A stretch of 64,000 nucleotides of DNA from Dipylidium caninum (GCA_017562135.1 QEYB01001597.1:397174-461173), one strand, 5' to 3'; positions 23,101 through 31,690 are shown, counted from the first letter of the stretch. The notes: generated by a model from the letters alone, not told the origin. Numbers and translations are program-made.

Positions 23101-25044
23101 AATCATCAATTTATTGTGGATCTCGTTGGGTTTTGTCTGCACCCGTGTTCCGTGTTTGTTTTGCGATTGGGAGGAGGTGGGAACCGCGGCGTCAAGACCG
23201 AAGCTTTAATGAACCAACGCATTCTTCTAGCTCTGTGCCTCGAAAGTCTGCGGAGAGGTTCGAGAGGTACTGCGTGGTCTGGAGGAGCGTTTCATTCGTA
23301 CCGCAGAGCAGCTGGCCGAGGCGGAAACGCTTTTGGCGGAGGTAGGAGGCTCTCCCGCCTCTACTCCGCTCTCCCTCAATAACTGCGAATCCACTTGTGG
23401 ACATCTCCTCGCTGCTATTAGCATTTGCACCGACTGTGTCGATGCCGACGACGGTGGTTCAGCAGTTTCCACTCAGCGGCGTCTGCTAGCGCGCCTGGAG
23501 CGGTGGATCACCACCCAGTTGCGGCAGCGCGACTCGTTGGAGATGCAGTTGCGCCAGCGATGTGCTGATCTTGAAGTAGAACTGGCGAAGTCCTGTCCTG
23601 AGGCGAGCGATCACCCTTCTTTCTGACCTTAAAGCTAACAGCTGCGAGGCTACCCTTTAAGTGTTGGTGTGTTTGCCTCCAAAAGGCGGAAAATGAAGAT
23701 CTGTAGCGCAATAAGACAGACAAATCACTCATGTCGGTGGGCCGAGGTCTTCTTTTAGCTGTGACACGGTAACATTTGCTGATTCTCCCTGAGATTTGTT
23801 TGCCTGTAAAACATGGTGCGAAATGCCGTTTGGCGGCGTTGGCTGCTCTCACATGAGCTCTTGTTTGCAGATCAACGCAAACAAGTTGAAGGTGAGTTTG
23901 GAGGCACAGCAGACCGAACTGGCGGATTTGTACCGCAGACTGGCAAGTGCCCAGGATGAGCTGGAGACGACGAAAGCTCTTCGCGACACTCAGGTCTGTT
24001 CTCTCGTTGCGATTTGGCCATGCCACTAAATCATCCGCAATCGCTTCACTAAAGTGCTGCAACCGCCATTCGGTTGACAGTTAGTCAGTAGTGTCACGTG
24101 CGCACTGAACGGTGTGTAAAAATGTCTGCTTTCGAGAGACCGCCGTCTAATTGGCTTTTCCTGTTGTTTTTTTGTGCACAACTCTAGTTGCCTGATGCTC
24201 ACTACACTGGGACACGAATCGACCTGGTAGAAACCATTTGAGGTAGACAAAGAGACAGAGAAAGTGAGTGGGCGAGAGAGGGAGGCAGACCTCCTCCTCC
24301 TCCTTTCCTCTTCTCCCATCGCGTTTCACTGTGTTAAGTCACTTTGACCATTACATTTGGCCCCCAAATTGTCCCCACGTGCACGCTCATACCAATTTTT
24401 GCTAGTCTTTGGTTGTTGCAATACTAAGTAATTTGCTAGGGCCTTTTTTTCAAGAGTGCACCGCCCTCCCCCCTCCCCGCTCCGCTCTCGCCCCCATTAG
24501 TTGCCCGAAGGGGCATTCACCACTCTGTACGTCAAGTCGGCATTGCCCAAGGCTAAAATAATGCCCCCTTCGATTGGCCGGTTAAGACGCGACTGGAGGA
24601 GGAGGTGACGCCTTTGTGGACGTGCACACCACCAAATGAGTTGGCTACCCAGAAAGACTAAAGTTGTCCAGCCTTTCCTGCTGTCAGGTGAATTCAGGGA
24701 CGCACGAGCGTCACGCAGCAGAAATGGCATTTGTCGCACAGGTGGACAGTTTCTTGCGAAACAGAATGGCTGTGAAGCCCTCGGTGGGTTTCGACGTCGT
24801 CTCATGAGCGCCTCTCCACCCTGCCCGACTCTCAGGTTAGGTGTCTGAGGCAACATGGCGCGGCACATCGAACCGGCTTCGATGACACCGCGGTTTGGGT
24901 GCATTGCGTTCGCCCAGATTTGGCACGAGGCCTGGTCCGCACTGCCGTCCTGTCGGAGTCCCCTCTGGCAGGTCTAGCAAGCAGGCGGCAGACGCGAGGA
25001 CATCTTCCCGAGTCGTCACGACGTTGGAGGGCGCTTTTGACTAG
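1367..25044 (+). CDS. Long coiled-coil protein, complete copy (19 exons)
   Basis: Exons read from splice borders and frame: 1367-1468, 1501-1623, 1658-1756, 1872-1958, 2023-2136, 7463-7576, 7921-7977, 15465-15719, 17132-17236, 18033-18197, 20769-21129, 21450-21631, 22721-22894, 23231-23341, 23477-23602, 23871-23993, 24188-24226, 24688-24741, 24978-25044. The consensus of this copy and the second copy gives 818 codons in one frame. The N-terminus (1-75) is basic and Ser/Lys-rich. Residues about 76-137, 176-352, 420-590 and 647-766 are Leu/Glu/Arg/Gln-rich with heptad-like spacing, as in rod-forming coiled coils. Residues about 589-646 form an Arg-rich, non-heptad linker. No enzyme motif, signal peptide or membrane segment was seen, so a structural or scaffold role in the cytoplasm or at the centrosome/cilium is the most I would infer. 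Family not recognised; ODF2/cenexin-like proteins are an untested alternative. This copy carries frameshifts in exons 10, 11, 12 and 19. The last three exons are the least certain. Confidence 0.68.
1469..1657 (+). other. Two minimal introns (32 and 34 nt) at the 5' end
   Basis: Intron 1469-1500 starts GTAAGTATTG and ends TTTTTTAG; intron 1624-1657 starts GTGTGTGA and ends TTGGCAG. Removing both keeps an uninterrupted frame. Introns this short are below the normal limit in vertebrates and insects but are typical of the 5' ends of schistosome and tapeworm genes, so they are the best taxonomic clue in the window. Confidence 0.75.
2137..7462 (+). other. Intron 5 of the coiled-coil gene (5.3 kb), no gene supported
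   Basis: GC- and pyrimidine-rich from about 2.6 kb onward, with low stop density that creates many long but meaningless frames on both strands. It has short simple repeats, for example GGCA/GGCG repeats at about 5247-5310 and a G run near 5950. No exon with both splice sites and heptad character was found, and nothing matches the R repeat. The join from exon 5 (2136) to exon 6 (7463) is phase 0 on both sides, so no missing exon is required. Confidence 0.5.
7463..7977 (+). CDS. Coiled-coil gene exons 6 and 7
   Basis: Exon 6 (7463-7576, 38 codons) follows a TTCCTTTTGCAG acceptor and reads as a strong amphipathic helix with ELAKLEMKEQLELLDFQ, ending at donor ATG|GTGAGT. Exon 7 (7921-7977, 19 codons) follows CCTTTTTTAG, is acidic (VEEELRRQ...) and ends in TTQTE at donor GAG|GTGAGA. 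Both are phase 0. The intron between them (7577-7920) holds nothing else. Confidence 0.75.
9303..11886. repeat. Repeat R, copy 1 (inside an intron)
   Basis: About 2.6 kb that matches 30669-31690 (partial), 46799-49590 and, inverted, 53191-55774. Homology starts sharply at GGCTCTTGGGGGCC and ends at GCTCYGCCTCGTC; sequences outside these points do not match. This copy differs from the others by many substitutions, so it is the oldest or least homogenised. It contains TCC runs at 9945-9968 and 10404-10437 and a CA/TG tract at 10207-10260. No terminal inverted repeats, target-site duplications or recognisable transposase or reverse transcriptase were seen. It could be an uncharacterised non-autonomous element or a fragment of an older segmental duplication. 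Confidence 0.75.
9854..9859 (+). promoter_or_regulatory. AATAAA motif inside repeat R
   Basis: Canonical AATAAA in the context GTGGCAATAAAACACAGCC. It is conserved at 31227-31232 and 47370-47375, and on the minus strand near 55208-55213 in the inverted copy. In the two plus-strand downstream copies it lies about 1.9 kb after the CRAL-TRIO stop codon, so it could serve as a distal poly(A) signal. It may equally be chance. Confidence 0.25.
15465..15719 (+). CDS. Coiled-coil gene exon 8, present only in the first copy
   Basis: This 85-codon exon follows TGCCCCTCAG and ends at CAG|GTGGGT, phase 0. It is the most strongly coiled-coil exon: Ala/Glu/Leu/Gln/Arg-rich, with RELRRDNAELREQVV and RIDEEMEDEN. 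Codons are GC-ending, like its GC-rich surroundings. The segmental duplication begins only 56 bases downstream (15775), so this exon and everything 5' of it is absent from the other copies. Confidence 0.8.
15720..17131 (+). other. Intron 8 of the coiled-coil gene with the duplication breakpoint
   Basis: A GC-rich intron carrying the left breakpoint of the tandem duplication at 15775 and a CGG repeat at about 16359-16390. No further exon seen. Its equivalent in unit 2 is 31691-33319. Confidence 0.55.
17132..18197 (+). CDS. Coiled-coil gene exons 9 and 10
   Basis: Exon 9 (17132-17236, 35 codons) is a clean heptad segment (AEQIVLLEERLAKAEAGNRA) that ends at AAG with a GCGAGT donor, a GC-type splice site conserved in unit 2. 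Exon 10 (18033-18197) follows TGCCTCCCAG, has a polar Gly/Glu start and a helical end, and finishes in phase 2 at CAA|GTGAGT. In this copy an extra T and a C-to-T change near 18171-18184 shift the frame into a TAG. Unit 2 (34207-34370) is open through the same point and ends ESLLQAVRNLIK. Confidence 0.65.
18198..20768 (+). other. AT-rich intron 10, no gene supported
   Basis: A clear compositional switch from GC-rich to AT-rich sequence. No exon, ORF or RNA gene is supported. A segment near 19310-19335 (CGGCGCGGTGGCTTA) loosely resembles the left edge of 7SL/tRNA-type SINEs but lacks a convincing box B or A-tail. Compared with 34371-36882 this stretch shows the strongest substitution divergence between the two units. 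Confidence 0.45.
20769..21129 (+). CDS. Coiled-coil gene exon 11 (unit 1 version, frameshifted)
   Basis: About 120 codons after acceptor CTCCTTTCAG. The exon begins with the single base completing the phase-2 codon, then reads PPSYDNPSPEYYSSRFSQLQ before entering a long coiled coil best seen in unit 2 (EKRRADLEDRVSELSSELSH). It ends at AAG with a GCATGT donor. In this copy small indels after about 20850, 20937, 20980 and 21090 knock the frame out and back. Unit 2 (36883-37244) is open except for one extra C in its first codons. Consensus length is 361 bases, which restores phase. Confidence 0.65.
21450..22894 (+). CDS. Coiled-coil gene exons 12 and 13
   Basis: Exon 12 (21450-21631) follows TCTTTGTAG and encodes about 61 codons of heptad sequence (RIAQLEAEQRTLHDRMASLQ), ending CAG|GTGAGG; one A is missing near 21494 compared with unit 2. 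Exon 13 (22721-22894, 58 codons) follows TTTTGTTCTAG and ends AAG|GTTTGC. It starts ALYEDMLREFSESTTQE and becomes an Arg/Thr-rich linker. Exon 13 is identical in units 1 and 2. Confidence 0.7.
23231..24226 (+). CDS. Coiled-coil gene exons 14-17
   Basis: Exon 14 (23231-23341, 37 codons) reads EVREVLRGLEERFIRTAEQL. Exon 15 (23477-23602, 42 codons) reads RQRDSLEMQLRQRCADLEVE and ends GAG with a possible GCGAGC donor. Exon 16 (23871-23993, 41 codons) reads QQTELADLYRRLASAQDELE and ends CAG|GTCTGT. Exon 17 (24188-24226, 13 codons, LPDAHYTGTRIDL) lies between TAACTCTAG-type acceptor sequence and a weak GTAGAA donor. All are phase 0 and all are present in unit 2. Exon 17 is short and less certain. 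Confidence 0.65.
24688..25044 (+). CDS. Coiled-coil gene exons 18 and 19, probable C-terminus
   Basis: Exon 18 (24688-24741, 18 codons) follows TGCTGTCAG and reads VNSGTHERHAAEMAFVAQ, with donor CAG|GTGGAC. Exon 19 starts after GCAGGTCTAG at 24978; in unit 2 it reads QAAADAEDIFPIVTTLEGAF D and stops at TAG. In this copy one inserted G, a lost T and another inserted base disrupt the short frame. An alternative is that exon 18 continues past its GTGGAC donor for another 30 codons. The phase-0 join and acidic tail make the version given here the better one, but it is the weakest part of the gene model. Confidence 0.4.
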
Positions 25045-26719
25045 AGGAAAGTCGGAAGACACGTCAGAGCACGACAGGAGTGTATTTTTTGTCTAAAAAC
25101 TAGTTGTTAGGTGAAAAGGCCTTTTGGGAAGCAACTGTTGATGACCTTCTTTCCTATTCGATAAAAATGTTACTTCTGCTTTTAGAACATAGACTCCGTA
25201 CAATTTCGATCAAGGAAGGACTTCAAGTTGTAACCAACAGAAGGCAAAAGCTCGAAAACCACACCGATCTTCTCTGCACCTTTATACACATCGGACTCCG
25301 CCCCCATCTCCTCCTTTTCCGTCCCCGTCCCCGTCCCCGTCCCCGTCCCGTCCCGCCGTCCCCGCCTTGTCGAGGTGATTGTGCTCCGTGCATCTTTCCT
25401 TAAACACGTCTGTGCCACTCCTCCCCGCTACCCGCCCCCCCCTCTGCCCTCCCCGCACCTCCTCCGCTTTGCATGCCGCGTTGCGCTCGCTCACTTACAC
25501 GCATCCGACATTTTGTATCGCCTTCTCCAGCCCCTCCTCTCCCAACCTCTTCCACCCCCTCCACCCCGCTCCCCCACTCTCATTCGTGTCTCTTCTGTTC
25601 TCGCTTGCATACAGCGTCATCATTATATACGTGTGGAAGTAAACTTTCCTGTTAGTTATCTTGACTGGTTTGTTTGTGTGTGTTGTGTGCTAGTGAGTGA
25701 GTGAGTGATTGACTACCATACTCAGGCACGTTTGGCCGTGAGATCGCGTCCCTCTTAAGCGGACAGAAGTCCAGTGCTTCATAAGAGGACAACCGTGGAC
25801 TTAGTGGCGCGACAACCGGGGCAGATGAGGAAGGGTGTTGGACGCCAATCTGTTTCCACTGTCCACTCGCTTCTCCCGTGAGGGCGAGAGCGCTGCCTGC
25901 CAGTGAGGACGTCAATCCGGTCTCCCCGCCTCCATTCGTCTCCGCATGGGGTGCCTCGGACGCGCTCCCTCGCGAACGCCCCCACCTAACTAGCGGGCCA
26001 GTGGTGAAGGAGACGCTCCTCCGAGTTACAAAAAAGTGCATGTTGGAGAATTTCGTCATCCACTCTGTTTGGAAAGGACTTACGAACAAAGCGTCCACGC
26101 AACAAGGCTGCCCACGAGACAGGCTGGAAGAGTGTGCACGTCATTTGCCACGAGCTACTGCAGTTTCTGCGGTGGGCCTCCGACTTAAACAAAAAGTGTA
26201 CTGACAAATCTCCCTCTCCCATGACCCATTTGCGCTTGTCAAGTGGAGTTGAGTGCACCTCCTCAGGTTCTCGTTTCTCTCTACACCCAACACCCATGCT
26301 GCCTCCTGGGGGGTGAGTGGACCCTCCGCGGTGGGTGAAATGTGAGCGATGCGCCCCCGGCAAGCGTCACTTCAAGGGCGTCGCCGCTTCCCTCTCGCGT
26401 GCCTCATGGAAGATGTCCTGGCCACTGATTTGGCCGTAAGAGGTGGCAGTCCAATGGGAGAGAAGGTGGATTCGCTTCCCCCTCCTCCTCGGCGTCGAGA
26501 GCGAAAGCCTCCAAAATGGCTCCAACTGTTCCCCCGGTGGTGGTGCGGTGGTGTCAAATCGTCTCAGCCTGGTGCACCTTCCCCTCAAGGGTCACCCTGG
26601 AAAGGGCTACTAGACGACCGCGGCGAAGCGCCAAAGAATCAGTCACGGCGAAATTCCACGTCTCCTCTCTCATTGGTGGTTGGGGGGTGAAGCGAGGTGC
26701 TCCCACCCACGCTCCGGCT
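25045..26719. other. Intergenic region between the two genes
   Basis: Contains a GTCCCC hexamer array at 25320-25354, C-rich blocks at about 25420-25575, and no supported exon. Open frames seen here on either strand do not survive in the unit 2 equivalent (41174-42844), where small indels break them without any sign of frame preservation. Confidence 0.5.
25320..25354. repeat. GTCCCC hexamer array
   Basis: About five copies of CCCCGT. Unit 2 has a longer, interrupted array at about 41451-41499, and the inverted copy a short one at about 60714-60737. Length differs in every copy. Confidence 0.8.
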
Positions 26720-26726
26720 TATATAA
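26720..26726 (+). promoter_or_regulatory. TATA box of CRAL-TRIO copy 1
   Basis: TATATAA in GGCTTATATAAGGCGCCC, about 59-65 bases before the ATG at 26785, leaving room for a transcription start about 30 bases downstream and a short 5' UTR. The same motif precedes copy 2 (42845) and, on the minus strand, copy 3 (about 59480-59486). It is a canonical core-promoter element in a GC-rich setting. Confidence 0.6.
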
Positions 26727-26784
26727 GGCGCCCGCAGGCGCTGCCGTTGCTGCAACTGCTTCAGTGTGACGTGGACAGCGAACA

Positions 26785-29340
26785 ATGTCAGCCTCGCAGA
26801 AATTGCCACCGCTGTACGTGAAGCTGGCGAAGGCGCAGTTGGGAGAAGACCCCAAGAGCATCGATGCACACGTGGAGGCGTTCCGACGTTGGTTGTCCTC
26901 GATGCCCCATCTCACGTGTCCAGACGGTAGGTTTGCGTGGAGGACACGACCTGCTACATTGGTGGCCCCGAGGGAGGGAGGGAGGGCGGGCGGGCGGGCG
27001 CCGTCTCCTCGTCCACTCCAGCGCACGCAACGACAGACGAGCGGTGACGGCTGCAGTGAATGCCTCCCTCATTCACGCGGTTGCCATTAGCCCGAGTCAT
27101 CCGCTTCCAGACACAGACAGACAGACAGACAGACCGTTCTTACTGTCGGTGTTTCTGCCGTGGAACCCGCGCCTGCGCAGGTTGGCTTTCCCCGTGGAGG
27201 GTGACTGACTGGCTGCGGACTCAACTGTTTCCTCTGCCCTCCCTTCCCTGCTCCCCCATTCTCGTCCACAACACGTGGACGAGCAGTCCTGGCAAACTCC
27301 TCACCTGACGAAACCGTTAGCCCAGTGCGATTACCTCACAGCGCTGCCGGACCGCGAGGCGAAGGGCCACGTTCCTCTTCTTCTTCTTCTTCTGCCGCTG
27401 CTGGTGCTGCTGCTGCTGCAGTTGTCGGTGTCTCCGATGCACCAGCAGCCTCTTAGCGTATCGCGACATTGTGTAGTTGCCTCGACCCCATGACTCCATG
27501 GCAGCCGGAGATTGATTGCGCACTTTACACAGGCCCCATTCAATGACTCAGGTGCTGTGGAGGGGTTTGACTTGACGCTTGAAGCACCCGTGGCACCGAC
27601 GCAACGCCTGCACACCTTTCGTGTCGTCACCACCTACTGAAGTCGTTCAGTAGCCACTTAACCGCCTCATTTTGCCCCCTCTAGATGAAACCTTCCTCCT
27701 CATGTTCCTCCGTCAGAGCAAGTACGTCCACGCGAAGGCCCAGGCGAGGCTGGACAACTTCTGCACCCTCTCCACCCGAAAGTGCATCGACGAGTTCATT
27801 TGGGCCACGCCCATCGACTGAAGTCGGAGAGACTCGAGTACTACCTCAACCTGGGGTGGGTTTGCCTAACATCAGCGCCTAGGCCGATGCTTTTATGGCT
27901 CCCTCTCGAAACAACGCATTCGCGGTAACAAAAAGGCACTCATGTTGCAGCTAAGTTTCAAAATCTCCCCTCCCTGCAAAGTTTGTCAACCATTGGAAGT
28001 CATTCCCGATATTGTCCCCATTCTCCGAACTCTGCGACGTAGGTGTTTATTCAGCCGATTTTCCAATTGCTCATGAGACATATTTTTATTTCATCTCAGG
28101 ATGCACATCCCCCTTGGATACATGGAGAACGGAAAGTTGGGGATTTTGATACGTCCAGGTAATCACATCACCTCTAGTAACGTGGAAATGTAGGCGTCTG
28201 GAATCCCGACGAAATATCTGTGGGAGAGGTGTTCTACTTCGTCTACAAGGCCTTGTTCATGATTTACTCAGACCCGCGAGCAATGATCGCCGGTGCCGTA
28301 AACATAATGGACTTCGCAGGCGGAACCGCGAAACAGGTCGTAAAGGATCCTAACAACATTCGGGCGATTGTTAGATTCATGCAGGTATGCGGCGGTTAAG
28401 CTGGCCTTGGCTTTTCCTCGTAAAGCAGTCAGTTAACTTGCGTTACACGGAGAGATGCAGACCACACTAATTGCGTCTGCGGCTTTGTCCATTGAAACAA
28501 ACCGGTATTCACAATACAAACCCAGATTCACGGCCGAGAAGGAGGTTCAGGTTATTTTTCATTGTAGGAGGCGATGCCGGCGAGAACTCCCCACATGATG
28601 ATTTGCAATGAGGGCAAATTTGTGGAAACCATGCTCAGCATATTCATGTTTTACATGAAAGACAAAATGAAACGTCGAGTAAGGCTAATTGACTGGGGCT
28701 TTGTGGTCTTGGGTAACCGCAAAAATGGAGTGATTTGTTATTCATTTTATTTGAATAGATGGTGCGCTGCGGGACGGACATGGAGAAAGCGTACGAGGCT
28801 GAGCCGGGCATGAGGAAGCTGCTGCCGCCGTACTTGGGCGGCGAGGGGAAAACCGTGGAAGAACTCATACGTACGTCTGGACTTGCCTCGACGATATGCC
28901 AGCCAGCGTCGACGTCTCTTGACTTGTTGCAGCACCGAAACGCTTCCACTAACGCATTTGAGAGTAGTTGATTCTGTCCGACTTTGGTGCACCAAGAAAT
29001 GCGCTTCGATAGTCGAAGGGGCAAATAGTCGCGTCTCCTTCACCCCGCTATGACAGGAGTTCCCCCTCCCCCCTCCCCTCCCCCCTCCCCAACTCACCCG
29101 ATAAGCGCTGCACCATTGAGGCTGCAATACTCGTACGAGTGCCTGTTCTACACCCCTTTAGAGGCCAACAAGAAACGCTTCCACGAGTTCTACGCCAAAG
29201 GCGATCTCACGGCGACGATCAGGGTGGACGAGTCAAAGCGACCCAGTTCGGCTCGTGACTTCCTCCGCGAGTACAAGGAATACAACGCGCATGTGATGGG
29301 CGCGAGTGGAACCTACGTGAAGATGGAGGACGAAATTTAA
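26785..29340 (+). CDS. CRAL-TRIO lipid-transfer protein, copy 1 (7 exons)
   Basis: Exons: 26785-26926, 27685-27855, 28100-28158, 28194-28384, 28568-28678, 28759-28874, 29121-29340. Summed with the consensus exon 2 (172 bases) they give 1011 bases, about 336 residues, close to clavesins (about 350) and longer than alpha-tocopherol transfer protein (278). The N-terminal CRAL-TRIO-N helical region (about 1-85) has FRRWLSSMPHL and ETFLLMFLRQSKY. The lipid-binding fold (about 105-250) shows MENGKLGILIRPG, WNPDEISVGEVFYF, the AGAVNIMDFAGG strand, PARTPHMMICNEG, and the C-terminal LLPPYLGGEGKTVEEL, all in family order. Members carry single hydrophobic ligands (tocopherol, retinal, phosphoinositides) between membranes; ligand here unknown. 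In this copy a missing T in exon 2 (near 27821) creates TGA, probably a sequence error because unit 2 reads past it. Confidence 0.88.
27111..27134. repeat. ACAG tetranucleotide repeat in CRAL-TRIO intron 1
   Basis: Five to six ACAG/GACA units in intron 1 of copy 1, repeated at about 43231-43254 in copy 2. Confidence 0.8.
27378..27422. repeat. CTT/CTG trinucleotide repeats in CRAL-TRIO intron 1
   Basis: A CTT run followed by GCTGCTGGTGCTGCTGCTGC. Copy 2 (about 43498-43553) has about three more CTG units. It lies in an intron, so it does not encode a Leu or Gln tract in the protein. Confidence 0.8.
28159..28193 (+). other. 35-nt intron in the CRAL-TRIO gene
   Basis: A 35-base intron (GTAATCACAT ... 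AATGTAG) separates exon 3 from exon 4 in phase 1. Splicing it joins RPG to VWNPDE, the expected continuation of the CRAL-TRIO fold. It supports the short-intron character of this genome. Confidence 0.7.
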
Positions 29341-29375
29341 TTCTCCATCCTATTTCTCGCTCCTCGCCTGTCTTC

Positions 29376-29409
29376 AGGCCAGGCCAGGCCAGGCCAGGCC
29401 AGGCCAGGC
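29376..29409. repeat. AGGCC pentamer array after the CRAL-TRIO stop
   Basis: About 6-7 tandem copies of CAGGC 36 bases after the stop codon. Copy 2 has about five (45511-45535) and inverted copy 3 about three imperfect ones (about 57040-57070). It probably lies in the 3' UTR. Confidence 0.85.
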
Positions 29410-30609
29410 GAAGAATACAAACAACACTTGCCCACTGCCTTCTGACTCCCCCTTCCATCGGTGTTAACGACAAGCACAAGATGAGGCGACGGTGTGTTGA
29501 TGGCAGCGCACTCGAGCTGCACCTCCGTGGGCGGGAAGGAAATGGTGACTGAAATTAAGATGCAACGCCTCTCTATGTTAGGGCATTTGAACAAGTGCTC
29601 AGCGCGAAACTGCGGTTCCGTTCCGCGGGGGAACAAAGCGAAGGCGGTCAGTGCTTAATTGGTTGACGGAAGGGGATAAAAGTGGAACCGACGGGTGTGA
29701 TGGCGTCCGCGGCACTGAGGGAAGGCGGGGAGGGCTGGGAAGGCTGTGCCGCCGCGCGACGCGGGGGAGACAGGGAGAGCGTTGGGGAGGGCGACCTCAT
29801 AGGCCGGTTGGTTGGTTGCGAGATGGGCCGTCGTGAGGTTGCAACACTCTCTCGTATGCGGCGCCAGAGATGGAAGAAGCAAGCGACCCGCGAAGACATG
29901 GCAGTCTGGGAAGAGCAGGAGGTGCTCGACCCGAGGACGGTGGGGAAGTATGCCCTTCATGCTGGTCCTTTCACCTGTTGCGACGGCAGCGAGGAGAGCG
30001 TTGGAGCTGCCGCCCAATCTCCACCTCCCCTCCGGGGTGGCAGGGGGAGTGTGGGGGGCCGAGAAGGCGCCACGGGAATTGTCTTCTGCCGGTCCACTTG
30101 GACATCCGGTGAAGCGATGCCTCCGATGGCGGCAGGTGAATTGTCGGTGGTATTGTAGACGTGGGGCTGGAGGGGGCGGCGTTCCTGGACACCTCCAAGT
30201 TGTCGGCTTCGCTGTCTCCTCAACCTCCTGGTGCTGGACTGCGGTCTTGGCTGTTGGGGGCACAGCAGGGTTGGTGGTCCAAGTGTTCGACCCCCTTCAA
30301 GGGCTCCCTCAGGCCGGGAAGTGGGTAATCTCGCGACCAGTAATCAGGGGCCACCAGGCGCACTCCACCTCCCCGAAGCTCTGCCTGCACCAGCGCAGGA
30401 CACCACCTCCCTTGTGGTGCGACCACTTCGTCAAGCCACCACACTGCGGAAGACTTGCTCCGATTAACATCAGGCAGCCTCTTTCTCAGCAGAGTGCCTC
30501 GCACCTGTCCCCTCTATCCCCTCTTCCTCTTCCTCTCGGCCCTCTCCTCCCGTAAGAGCGCCTTTCAGCCCCACTCTCCCCAACCTCACTCGGACACGAG
30601 CCCACAGGC

Positions 30610-30638
30610 CCCCGCACCCGCACCCGCACCCGCACCCG
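30610..30638. repeat. CGCACC hexamer array
   Basis: About four to five CGCACC units just left of repeat R copy 2. The same array occurs at about 46740-46768 and, inverted, at about 55805-55833. It is part of the duplicated flank, not of R. Confidence 0.8.
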
Positions 30639-30668
30639 CTTCCCCGCAGCGGGCCCACTGCCTGCCTT

Positions 30669-31690
30669 CGGCTCTTGGGGGCCGTGATGATTTGCCCAAA
30701 CCGCCCGGACGAAGATGGCGGTGGGAAGGAGCGAGCAGGAGGCAGACGACTTAGTTGTTTGCCTCCAGCGGAGCAGTCTTTGGAGGGCGGGCGAAAGACT
30801 GGGCGTCTCTTGTCTCTGCGCCCCACGCCGGGAAAGGCGAGGCTGGGAGACAGGCCGGTGGTGTGGAATCTCCCGGCGGGGGGTCGCGAAGACCTCGACG
30901 GGTGCGGAACGCCCGAAATGTTGGCAGTCGCCTTCTTTACTGTTGCACCAGGGCGAAGGCGAAGGGCGAAGGGCGAAGCAACGTCCTGCGAAAGTTGGCC
31001 GACTATTTGACAAAGTCGGCGATTGCCGAGATTTACCCTCCTCGAAGATTGTACTTTTCGCAATGTACTACGTCTTTCTCCCCTCCCCCGTCCCCCGTGC
31101 CCCGTCCCCCCGTCCCCCGTTTCCCCGTCTCTTCGCCCACCCACCCAACCGTCTCCGGTCCCCTTCGCGCCTCCACCTTCGCTACCGGTCAGTTTTGCGG
31201 GCGGCATTTTGGCCGGTTTGAGTGGCAATAAAACACAGCCGAGGGCAGTTCCGCCGGGAACAGGGGATTTTTTTTCCCAGAGGAAAGAATTAACTCCTCT
31301 TTTGGACAGTAAAACCTCCTCCTCCTCCTCCTCCTCCTCCTCCTCCATTGGGTTCACCCCCACGCCAAGTCGACGTGGTACGAGCTGATTCGCGACGTCC
31401 AAAGGCCGCACTGCGGATCTGTTTGGCTCTGGCACACGCGCCGTTCTCGCGGTGTTACGAGCAGCCTCGGACGGCCGACTGCCACTTTTTTTTGTCAAAC
31501 GAGTCCGCCGCATTGGTCGAGTCCACTGTTTACACGACACGGTCCAAGGCGCTACGCACGACCGTAGAAACTGAAAAACTGACCTGCATGCGCCTGTTTA
31601 CACACTCGCGTGTCTGTGTGTGTTCGTGTGTTCATGTGCGAGCGGCTTATGTGTGTGTGAGTGTGTGTGTGTGTGTGTGCATGTGTTTTG
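30669..31690. repeat. Repeat R, copy 2 (truncated at the duplication junction)
   Basis: Matches the first kilobase of R (9303-10250 and 46799-47830). It stops inside or just after a TG-rich microsatellite (31654-31680) where unit 2 begins. Against copy 3 it differs almost only by single-base indels; against copy 1 by many substitutions. It includes a TCC run at 31315-31346. Confidence 0.88.
31654..31680. repeat. TG microsatellite at the tandem duplication breakpoint
   Basis: TG dinucleotides interrupted once, ending about ten bases before the junction between unit 1 and unit 2. The uninterrupted version at 47792-47821 is longer (about 15 units). Confidence 0.85.

Larger units (their letters stand above)
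29341..30668. other. 3' flank of CRAL-TRIO copy 1
   Basis: Starts with the AGGCC pentamer array, then GC-rich sequence up to repeat R copy 2. Long frames occur on both strands (for example 29655-30263 minus and 29812-30555 plus) but resemble no family and are broken differently in the other copies. A CGCACC array sits at about 30610-30638. Confidence 0.5.
15775..31690. repeat. Tandem segmental duplication, unit 1 (15.9 kb)
   Basis: Aligns collinearly with 31691 to about 47830. The left breakpoint is at CGGTCC (15775), inside intron 8 of the coiled-coil gene. The right breakpoint (31690) falls just after the TG-rich tract of repeat R copy 2. The unit contains coiled-coil exons 9-19, the complete CRAL-TRIO gene and the first kilobase of R. 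Unit 1 lacks about 200 bases present in unit 2 (about 31832-32035). Confidence 0.93.

Noticed and set aside
25652..26098. A 148-codon minus-strand frame in the intergenic region
   Set aside because: The equivalent region of unit 2 is broken into short pieces by small indels, and the frame has no splice or domain support.
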